This document shows, in pieces, positions 32,601 to 44,600 of a stretch of 64,000 bases of DNA. Source of the DNA: CAYGFH01 sp964356315 (lineage in GTDB: Bacteria; Patescibacteriota; Microgenomatia; UBA10105; UBA927). Under the pieces are notes generated by a model that saw nothing but the letters and a program-made list of their open reading frames with translations, was not told where the DNA came from and did no database searches. How positions within the stretch are numbered: the stretch's first letter is position 1; each line of letters starts with the position of its first letter. Made by a program: the position numbers and the translations under genes. Location: positions 19,279 to 83,278 of the forward strand of contig CAYHHA010000003.1 in the NCBI GenBank assembly GCA_964356315.1. Reading direction: 5' to 3'.

Positions 32601-35600
32601 GCGCTTTCAGTCGCTGAACAACCTCATCCGTAACCAAATCAAATGCAATTATATTAGCGTTTGAATTATCAAAATCCGATGGCTTAAACTCTGGTTTTAC
32701 TAACTCATCAAATAGTTGCGCGATGTCTTTGGTCAGAGTATCCGGTATTTGCGTGCCATAATCTCGAAGCGCTATTTCAACGTTTCTAAGTAATTCAGCA
32801 TGTTCGATTCGATTTGTTGGGACAAGAACAGCACCTTCTTTATCGGTATTCATTGCACCTGCATAGACAGCTGATACGTCTGACCCAAAGACCTGTTTTA
32901 CATTGCCTAACGCCTTCTGCACCGAATCTGCATACCCTACATTTTCAACAGGTTGCGTTCGACTGATTTCCTGCTGTAACTTATCCAACGCTTCAGAAAT
33001 TGGTTGAGCTTTTTCTATAACAGGATTTGTGGCAACTTCAAGCTGTCTGTTCCAGAGAGCAAATGTTTCAGCAGGAATACTTCCATCTGGTGTCTTTTGC
33101 ACATTCTCTATGACAGTCAACGGAAGGTCGTGTAGAACCTGGTCATTCATCAAAGACACCACCAAAAGTGATTCCTGATCATTAGAAGCGGTGAGAATAG
33201 CAGTGATACTTTTCACCAGCGCGTCTATAGCAATGGAATCTGCGGATCCACTCATATACCCACCGTTTCTCTGCATTGTTTGAGAGTATAGTGACGCAAT
33301 GATTCTGGCATAGTGCTTTGACTGAAGATCTGCAGGAAGAATGCTGAGTCCTACCCTCTGTATGCCTTCCACTTCACGGGTAAATGATTCCTGCTTATCA
33401 TCCCGACCCGACAACTTTGCCACCTGTGCTGACAGGTCGGTGACTTGCTGTATGCGCGAGAGGTTTGCCACTAGAGGCGCCTGATTTTTCAAACCATTGA
33501 GGACTCCAGTAAGCATCTTGTCCATAAACTCGAGTTCTCCTTTTTGAAGATTTTTACCTAAACGATCTTGGACATGGATCTCGACATAGGTTAGAAACGC
33601 CTGTAAATCACCAAGTGATTTTTTCGTTAGATTTATTTGCGCGAATGCTTTGAATTTGTCTTTTCCCTTGACCAAGGGCATTACCACAGTCTTCAAAAAT
33701 GCAGAGGCTTGTATGTCTAATGCTTCTCTTTTGCCTGCATCATATTGCTCCTGCATTGCAGCTTCCAATTCCGTTTCAGTCCAATATGTTGAAGCTTCGT
33801 CTTTCGACTTTTTTGGTTTGGCGGTATTCGTGACATTCAGTTGAAACAGTTTCAACTGTGATTCAACAGACGTAGTATCAGAAGCACCTACTTTATTTCT
33901 AACTGGAGGCAAATCACCACCGGTTTTCCCTGCTTCATACGCTACCTCAAGAGTTTTTGCTATGACTCCCCGCGCTCCCCGCTGTCGTATAAATCTCGGG
34001 TTTGTAAAATCATCACCCTCAAACATGGCCATTTCGTTGTAGTTGGATAGTAGTATCCCAAGGAGTCCCGCGTGTTCTTTGTTTCCAAATAGAAATGCAT
34101 CTGCCTGTGCTATTTCCTCCGGAATTTTAAGCACATCGGTAAAAAATGTAGAAAACGTACTTTTCCATTGTTTTTTAGCTTCATCCTTCGATCCTGAGCT
34201 GATAAACTGTGCAAATAAAGTCGCCAATTGTTTGCCGTTATCCGTAGAGATATCCCGTAATGCATCCACGACCGTATAGAGAGATGTCACTACATCCTCA
34301 GACCACATCGGAGCCGGTACAAACCCGATCATAAGAGACATAGCCTGCAGATATTGTTTCGCTACCACTGGGTCTACATCTTTTGCTTCCAGAAAACTCC
34401 CAATCATATCCGCATTTTTAGGATCAATGAGAGCTGCTGCCAGCTCTGATTGATTTTTACTATTTACCTCCAACATTCCGGATGCTCCCTCTATCAACAC
34501 ATATAACTGAATATATGTCGCACGATTTAACGGTTCCCCCGGAGTCGGCAGTGAACTTGCTGCGAAGGCAAACTGCTGTTTACCCGTCAGACTCAACGAC
34601 GGCGTCGCTGATCCAAGTGACCTCGTACCCTTTAAGAACGTTTGAAACCAATCTATAGCACCATCAGTAGTATTCACAACTGTGTACCATGGAGCATCTG
34701 TAAGAGTGTTTAGGGCATAGGTCAGCGCTTGATTTGGCGCACAGGATGTAGCTTGGGCATATACCACAGGAAGTATATGAATACCAACCTCACACCCAAT
34801 ACCGGACCGAGCCACTAGATCACCAATACGGGTACGCTTTCGTGCTGAAAATTCATCTCCCCCATCCATCATCGCCTGAAATTGAGTAGGTAAGTACGTA
34901 CGGACAGATGTTTTTGTATTTGATGGACCTCCACCTCCAGCTAGAGGAGATTTGAATGAATTTCTGATATCTTTAGTGGCTTGAGGGGCAATGGCCACAG
35001 CCATAGTTCTCGCAGCATCCATGTCTCCGAATAGAACCTGTAAAAGTTGTTCTTCCTGTGCACCAACAGTAATATTGAGAGTAATATGTCTCCATTCATC
35101 GCCGGCAATAATTGCTTGAATATGCCCTGACACCATTAGTGATAATCTAGATGGACTTTGCGAGTTTACTGATATATATGCCCCTCTTCGTTTCTTATTT
35201 ATAGGATCAGGTGATGATAATTCAGCCTGTATCGCCACTATGATAGATCGTGCGATTTCTCGTACGGATGGATCAAGTCCAATTGTGGTAAAGGCTTTTT
35301 CTATGTCATCATTTGGCGCTTTTGTTGAGGCTGTCGATTTTGTCACCGCGGGTTTTGTTTGCGCTTGTTTAAGTGGAGCTTGAGATTGTACTTTCTCGGC
35401 TGCAGGCTTTTTCTTATCAGCCGTTGCAGCAAACATCTGTGCCTGAAAACTCTTTGCCAGTAGTTTCATCTGTGCATCCGTGTTTGGTGGGAATTTTTTG
35501 GTATCAAGTAATTTTTTGTAAATATTATTAGTGACATTTGTGCTGTCCGGTTTCCAACCAGCACTGTTTGCTCTTTGTTGAATAAATTGTCTAATCGCTA

Positions 35601-38600
35601 CACTATCTCTTACTCCAACAGTGGCGGCAAGAAGTTGTGCCTGTAGCGTAGGTTCCTTTGTAATTGTGGCTATGATAGTTTCCAATTCCGTCTCGGCATT
35701 AGTAGCGGTTGACGTCGAAGCACTCGATGACGGCTGCGTGTTTGTCGTCCGATTTGCGACAGTTGTAGCTGTGAGCAGTAAGTTTCCTTCAGCATCAAAG
35801 GAAACAGTAAATGCATCATGGCGGGTATTTCCAAACCGTATCTCATCTCCGGCTTTAAGGATCTGAGGTTTTGTAAACTCTCTTCCGTTGATTGCAACAT
35901 CTTCAGATGATGCTTTGTTTATAAACCATTCGCGTTTATCTGGATTTCGGTCCAAATCATACTGATTTGATATCTCCATATTCCCAGATATCACCCGAAT
36001 ATGGGCATTTTCGGTGCTATTCATCTTGAGAGATTTTGCCGTTCCGCCGAACATTGATTGTTGTAATCTGTATATGACTCCTGCTTGTGGAACTACACGT
36101 GATTCAGGCACTATTTCTGTGGTTTTTGCCAAAGAGGCATCGAACTCGGCTTGTTTTTGTGCATATGCTGCAAGCACCGGGGTAAGGATTTGTGGATTGA
36201 TCAATCTAAAGTAGTTCACTCCTCCTACTGCCACTTCTCCGGTTGGAGAACCTGTTCGCTCATAGTCCCCCACTGTTTGACCGGAAAATGGCATCGTCTG
36301 TGTTATTGTATTGTTTCTGTTATATCCAATCGTTCCGCCTGTTACCGTTCCCTTAAATGTCTTAAAGCCATTCTCTTCTTTTACAAACACCTCTAAGCTC
36401 GTATTTACTGTCTGATATAGCGTTATACGAGTACTACTCATTTGATTACTAAAGGTTCTGTACAAAGGATTTTGGTTTATGTTGAGTGCTGCATCCCTAA
36501 ACCAAAGTTGTCGGATAGCAACGAGTGAAGAGAACTCATCACGAGATCGAATCTGATAGTTGCCTAAAAATTCTAGTGCTGCATTTGCAATCGCAGGCTG
36601 TACTACATCAGCATTGGAGAGATTCAAAACTAACGTAATTTTCTGTGCATCAGTGACAAGTTTTGATTTCAGAGCATTCACAATCTGCTCTTGATTGCCT
36701 GCTACATTTGGCTGAGCGGGGGCGGATTGAGCTGCCACATTTTTCTCTTCAAACAAATCAAATCCACCATTTGCTGACCGTTTAAAATTGATGGTTATAG
36801 TATCAATAGTGAATGAGCCAGCATTAGTATTGTTTAGTGAAAAAACAAATGGACGCAGTGTCGATGTTACGGGAACATTATTAACCCTATGAGAACCGAT
36901 TGAACCAACCGTTAGATTTTCACTCGTCGTGCTCGCTTCAACTGAAACGAGTGGATCTGTAGTCTCTAAACGATTTGCACGAATTTCCATTTTTCCATTA
37001 TTCATCCAAAGATAATATGACTTACCATCCTTTGGAATAGTGCCGATTGATACTTCCTGTTTGACAGTTGAATCCGACGCTTGAGCTTGTGATGCGGGGG
37101 CATCACTTTTTGGCGGCGCTGTAGTTATACCAACATAGACAATTTTCTCGTCATCGCCTTTTCGCAATATAAATGCCTGGAATTCATTTACTTCGGCTTT
37201 CGTCTTTGCGTTTAGCTCATCAAGGGTAGATTGTTTAATCACCGGCCCGAGGGTGGAAGATTGCGGAAAAAGTTGAGAGGCAACGAGCATCTTCATGTCC
37301 CTCTGCGCGCTTATCAAAATTTCTTGAGAATTATAAAAATATCCATCGGTCACTGAGGAAAAGTACTCCGCAATTTTTTTCTTATCTCCACCAAACGCTT
37401 CTACATAGGCTTCGATTACTGGTGAAAAATTACTAGAGAGAGCCATCTTATATAATTCTGATCTTTTTATAGGATCAGTCCAATCAAATTTTCCAGAAGT
37501 TTTCAATCGCTCAAGCACGCGGGCTAAACCGATCGCTCCACCCCAATACTTTGAACTTTTTTCTATTTGCTCTGTGGGTAATCCTATTTTTTTTGCGTAA
37601 AGATACTGAAGTGCAGTCACGACGATCTCTTGGGACTCTGAATCAATTGGCATCCAATATGATTCTGTCGTGGAAGCATCGCGAAGTGCAGATATCTTCA
37701 AATGAAGTTTTTCATGAAAAAGTGTTAAGGCTTTATCCTGATCTGTTGTATCAGTCCGTGCTAAATTTAATGCGCCACCACCTTGCACATGAGCTTTATC
37801 ACTATCTTCTTTACGAAATACGATAATATCGTTTATCGGATCTGAAACACTGTTTTCATCATATACATACGATGAATTTTCTTGTTGTAGTAGTTTGATA
37901 AGTGTTTCTTTCGTTTGGATTGGCAAATCATATTTTAGTGCCTCTTTTGCAACAACTGCAGAAATAACTTCTTTCAGATCTGAATCCGTAAGTGTTTTAA
38001 GAGCAAATGAATTGTTTTTAGAGCCAAGTATGTATTCCAAACTTACGCTAATTGCATCTGCCTCATGAGGAGCTAAAAACCCAGGAAATTCAGTATTAAC
38101 TTTTATAATCGCATCCCCTATATTGTTTATTCTATTATCCAAGGCAACAAGCACATGTATTGTGTATCGAGCAATTTTATTTTTCTGAGCCTCAGTAAGA
38201 TTCGAATATGTTGAAAGAATGCTAGTAATTTGAGCACGCATTTCATCAGTTATGATGACAAAGTCTGCTTCAGACCTCGCAAGTTTTTGCGTGAGCAATT
38301 CTTTTGCAGTTCTCTCTTCCTCTTTCATCCCCTGTACAATCAGCTCGAGATCGGAAGAACTAGGAACTTGGGATGTTTTAAGATCTTCCTGGACTATTTT
38401 CAACACATCACGCACTTCCACCATTTTGTTACCAGCGCCAAGCGGGATTATGGACGCGCTTACAAGTGCTTTAAGAATATCTACATTTCCCGCCTTCTGA
38501 ACCGCTCTAATCGCCCTTGCGAGAGATCCAATTGCAGTCTTTGTATTTTTCAAATCTACCTGTCCTACTTTTTGTATCTGACCCAGTGCTGTTACTGCTT

Positions 38601-41600
38601 CTCTCACTCTTGTGACATCACGATCCTTCAGAGCGTCCGTTAAATCGGATAGTAACGTTTTAAAATCAACATCGACGACTGGCGCAGCAATAACTACCAC
38701 TACTGGCTTCTGCGCGTTTGCCGGAGGCGTTGGAACTGGTGTTAAATAATACATCTTCGCACCTTTGTAATATGCTTCAATAGTCGCCGTCTCAGTCAGG
38801 GCCATTCCGTTGTATTTAAATAATCCATATACCGTATCATCTCCCACATGAAATGTGCCTGATACAACATCATAGACACCATAATCTTCTAAAAACTGTA
38901 GTAGAGAGCTAACAGACCGATATTCCACCCGAGATCCTAAGTCTACCGCAATCACCAGATCCTTCCCTGCACTTTTGGTTAACCACGCCTGCATCGTACG
39001 TTTAAATTCAGCGAAGTTTGAAAATACAAGCGGAGCTTCAGAAGTGACCACCTCATACTCGGGTTGTTTAATAAAAACTGCCGTTGACAGGCGATTTTTT
39101 CCTGCCTGTATCTCATTTATCGCATATTGAATTTCTTCTGGAGTATTTGAATGTTTTGCGACAGCTACATCAAGTATTGTTTTACGCGCTTTCAAATTGA
39201 TAAAGCTTTCTCTCAACTCCTGTACATTCGCGCTATTTTCAAAACCAAACTCAGTCAATACCTTCAAAAATGGATCTGAAACTCCCAATACTGCATTTAT
39301 ATACGTCAAGTCGTTAGACTTTTTCAGAGAATCAATACTCACCTTCAATTCCGTGATCATCAATGCAAATTCGTTTACATTCCCCTTACTAATTTCTATT
39401 GAATGATTCTTATACACATCTGCAAATGGATTTTGCGATCGAATCGTTTTCTGGATATGACCGTCCAACCTTTTATACAGAATAGGCCGTAATTCATCTA
39501 GGGATTTCCATTTTTCAATAACCGGCTTTAGCGTCATGACAATTGCATCGATATTCGCTTCGTCTCGAATCTTGCCAAACGCATCTATAACCTGTTTCAC
39601 AAATGAATCAGCTTGAGGCTGAGCATTAAATGTTGACACAGCGCTCTCCCATGAAGCAATAGACAAAGCTGTCGCAGTCTTCACCGCGGCCGCAAGTGCA
39701 ACTGTATCAGTGGTGGTATTGGCATTCTGCAATGCGGTTAGTAATTCATTAAATACCGCTTGAGCAACAGAGGATTGACTCTCCCCCGTCGCATTGATCG
39801 CTTTTAATTTCTTATTCAATTGGGCTACCGTTTTGTTGAAATCAGTTATTTTCTTCACAATGCTTGTAAATGGATGAACACCAGTCCACTCAGATTGAAT
39901 AATTGAGGCAATCTGCCCGAACCATACTAATTCATCTGCAGCTGTTCTAGTTCTAAGTGTTCTTTGCAGTTCACGGGTAAAGAGTGTTAGGTATTTCTGT
40001 ATCACTTTTCGAGCGTCGCCAACACTGGAATCTGCGGTAATTGTAGATAAGAGATCAAGTAACGCTTGATCTTTTGTGTTTGCCTTAAGAGCGTCGATTG
40101 CTCTGTTCATGTCCGCTAAATCCTTTGCATTTGCTAGCATATCCTTTGAATATGAAGTTATTTCTTTGGATGTATATCCAAGCTGTGTAAGAATTGCTTC
40201 GTATGAGGCTATAACTTGTGCTGTTTCGAAATTTGGATCAGCATATAAGCCTACATACAACTCTCTTAATGTCATAGGATCTATCGTTTCCTCTATTAAA
40301 TCTGTAAGTGCTCCAGTAGCTTTTTGTGCGAGAGCAAGTGCCTCAGGATTTTCAGCATCGCGATCCTCGTCTTTTACCATAGCGCTGATAAGCATTGAGG
40401 TAGGGCTTTGTATATCTCCTGTAATGACTGCTACTTCTGCTGAAATATCCCTAATAGTTTCAATAACATATGATTTTCTCTCGCTTGGTCCTGCCGGTAG
40501 CTGGTGAAGTCTTATGTATGCTGCTGCTATCACTCCAACATAATCATTTGCCTGAATATATTCTTCAGGAATGTTGATGCCAAGTTTTTCCAGATCTTGT
40601 AACAGATCTTTGTATAACCGTATTGCCCAGGCTTTGTTTCTTTTTTCCTTGAGAGACGCAATAGACTGTGTTAACTTCGTGGTTCGGGAAATCACATCGT
40701 ATACTGGTAATTGTGTCTTTAGGTCAGTCTGAATTGAATAAAGAACCTGCGACCAGAAAGATAGTGTTTGGCGGTCTACCTGTGCGCCTCGAGTATTTTG
40801 CTCAGCTTCACGTACAACAACTTTCACCAGTTCTGCAATTCCTTTCACACCCGTGGATTGCGCGCTATTTATAAGTTTTGCAACTGCGGCAGGTACATTC
40901 CCTTCAAATGCCGGGAGAAGTGTTTGTTGTATAAATTCATTTACTCGTGCGATCTCACCATTTTCTTTTCCGAGCGCGTATTGAGTGCTTAGTTCTGTGC
41001 GAAGCGATGCTGCTGTCCAACGTGTTTTTGCTCCAATACGATGCACATCGGTAAGCTGAACTCCCAATGCATTTAACCGTTTGTTAAGCTTTTCGATTGT
41101 ATCAGAAGCCTGTTTGACGCCATCATACCCCTGCTTTTCTACATCACTAAGACTCATCGCAATTACATGATGAACTACATTCATTTTCTGATTGGCTATA
41201 TATGCTCGAAGCGGTGCAACACGACCTCGAAGAGAGATAAGTGTGTTATCTGTCTCTATCCTTTTGAGATCTGCTTCAATACGGGCCGGAGTGTCGGATA
41301 GGAACCATGCCTCATCCAGATCTTCTGTTTCTATGCTCTGCATAATTGCGCTTAGAATAGTGCGATCCATTTGAGCCTTTCCCAAGCGGGCATTGAGAGT
41401 GGTTATGAAAGTTTTTGTGGTTTGTGCAACCCAAAACGAACGCACAGCTTCAGGAATTGCTTTACCGTCAAATTTCGCGGCTTTAGCAACTGCTGTTAGT
41501 TGAGTTACGGCTTCTGTATATGGATCATCGGCAGCCAAAAACGCTGTTTCAACTTCTTCCCGTTTGCGGGCAAGCGCACCTACCATTGCTCTATCCATGC

Positions 41601-44600
41601 CATTTGCTTTTGTTTTTGCGGCTTCGAATACTTTCTTATACACACCAACGCTATCTGCGTCATCATCAGCTAAATTCGGCCTTCCGGAAATAAAATCCAA
41701 CATGCCTACGGTTGCATTGCGGGATCCCTGTTCTTCACGCAAAATATTTAACAATAAATCTGCTTCGTTGATAGGATCAGCAAAAAAGTTGACGAATGCA
41801 GTGCGTTTTTCCTCAACTGTTGCGGACTGCAACTCTATCTTTTTATTGTGTCGCATGTAGAGGATGGTAAACAAAAGTTCTTTCGCTGTAAGATTCCCCA
41901 TATAGCGTATATCTACTCTCCAAGTTGGATTCTCTAGGCCATCAACTCCTGCAAGAAGACTAGATATACCGGCATTAAATGTTCTTCCATCACCATATGG
42001 ATACGCGCGGAGTGCAGAGACATCCACAAATTGTTTTGCAGAACTTAGTAGTATAGAGCCGTCTCTGAGTGCAAGTTGGATGCCTTTAAGTACTTGTTTG
42101 ATATACTCTACACGATCCGCAGGTGTCAGATCGTTTGCCAGTGCAGCTCGCACGATAAGCTCTGCCCAATAAGGTTGTTCTGCTTTTTTGGTGTCCACAG
42201 GCAGGTTTAATAGAGCGTCTTTCAATAATGCTACTACCACTGGGTCGTTCAGAGCAGCAAGAGCTGCATTAAACACGCCTTCTGTTGTTCCATTTTCCTT
42301 GGCCACTTTTTCTACTATCTTTGGAAAATCGCCTTTGGCGGGAGTTATGCCTGTGTTAGATGCAAAGGCGCTCGACAATACTTCCTCTACCTCTACTTTC
42401 GGATCCTTTTGCACGGGTGCAAAAAAGAGCATATACGCAAAACCCGTATCATCATTTATCATTCTCGTAAATTCTGCCAACGTGAAATCTCGGGCGACAT
42501 TTAATCGTTGATCCCAACCTAATATTTTTTTGTTTACTCCATCATATCCATAGAGAAGCATTGCATGATTTTCTCCTGGGACGCCGAAGGTAGCTACCCC
42601 TCCCCTACGGAATGTTTCCATGAGTGCAGGGATTGACCTGCTGTTTACTCCCCTATTTCTATCCGATAACGTATCTATTTTTTCACCATAGAGTTCCTCC
42701 ACAACATGTGTTGCCGTCTGCATCATAAAACCGACAGGATCAGCTGCTGAGTACGCGTTGGGATCAGGCTTGTTTGTCGTACCAAATTGAATTTCTATCG
42801 CTTTATTTATAAGCTCCGCTTCACCATTTTTTGGCAATGGGATTTCCGGATTATTCTGATTCAATATAATAATCGCATTTTGAAGAGATGCCGTGACACA
42901 CGATGAAAAATTACAATTTCTCAAAACTGGGTTTCTCCCACCATTGTACATCTGTGGTTTCATTTCAGATGGTCGCAGTAATTTAGGACCTATGACAGTA
43001 GTTGGCAACTGCCCACTCGCCAAATATCGTGTGTTGATAAGTGAGATCGCATCGTTGGACGATCCGAATAGACTTCCAGAACTATGAAGCGCATAGGCGA
43101 GACTCGGAATTCCGGTAAATTCTACGGTCTTATATTCAGGCTCTTTCTTTTTCGCTTCCGCTATATCATGACGAATATTTTGAATCTGAGTTTTGGCATA
43201 CTTTTGAGCGCCAACTTTTGCTTTTGGATTGATTCCAACTATGCCGTCCACAATTTTTTGTATTTCTGCCTCTGCCGTATAGGTAAAGTTAGATTGAATA
43301 CCTGCTTCCGCAGACTGAAGTGCTTCAGACATAAAATCAACACCGAATGAGAGTACTTGTCCAGCTGCTTTTTGGAAAAATCCGTAGGATATGTCGGTAA
43401 ATTCACTTTCGGTAAATAGAAGTGTTCCACTACTGAGATATATAGGAACATAAAAATCAAAAGATAATGCAGCATCGATTGCGGTGTCTAAATCAGCGCG
43501 ATCGTTTATGATAATCGCACGGACAGCAGTGGCTGGAACACCAATTGAGGCAATAAAATCTTTGGAATCTGAGACCTGCCCTGCGCTTCTCTGTTGCATC
43601 GTCTGGTCGTCAAAATCCATGACCAGCGTGACGCGTTTTTCTGCTGCAGTGCTAACACCATATTCTTTTGCTTTTGTTCTATTTATCACATCTATCGGCG
43701 TATCTTTTTGGAAAATTTGTCCCGGCTTTGACATAAATACTGCATTTGGGATAGTCCCTACACTTCCGTAATAATCCGCTGCTAGGACACCATATTCACC
43801 CTTGTCTGATACCTGAGCCAGCGGGACACCGTGAAGTACTACATTTCCCGTTCCTTTTTGATCAAAGAGATTATTTTCCGCCACTAGTTGGACATTTCGG
43901 TCGTGAGCCTTCTGTACCGCTGCCGGGTCATGACTTTGGTTTGCAATCACAAGTGCTTCGTCTATAAACAATTTTTCCAGGTTACCGTTATAGTCACTTA
44001 CCTGTTTGTTACTTGGTAGTGAACGGATCGTGCTTTGACTCTGCATTGCTGTAGATCCCGATTGTGCAGCGCGTACCAGTTGTCGTATGGCATCCTCGCG
44101 TGGATCCCCAAAAACAAGACCAACTTTCTTCGTAGGAGCAGCTACTCCACGAGCGGCATCTAGAACACTTCGCAGATCCTTCAGTGATTGATTTACTCCC
44201 TTAACCGGGAATGCTGCATTCGCAAATTCGTTTGCAACAAAGGCTATCATACTGACACGTTTTGTGCTCTGCAGTGCTGTGATAGCATCTGTTATCTTTA
44301 GTACTCTTGGGGCATACTTTAGACCCACTGTTTTCCATTGTTGTGGAGATAATCTGGCAAGTGTGGTGAGCGCAGTCTGCGCCTTTTTCACATCTGGAGC
44401 TTTCCCGCTTTCAATAGCACTTTGCAGGTCTTTGAGAGCTTTTGCATATTCTTTTTCGGTAACGTCTGCCGGTTGAGATTGTTTTTTCCAAATCATAGAT
44501 TTTCCATGCCAATCCCCACTTCTCATATCTCCTGATCTCAGTGCCAGCGCAAATCCAAATTTCTCGTACATAGAGACGAGCACATCTATATCTGCCTCAT

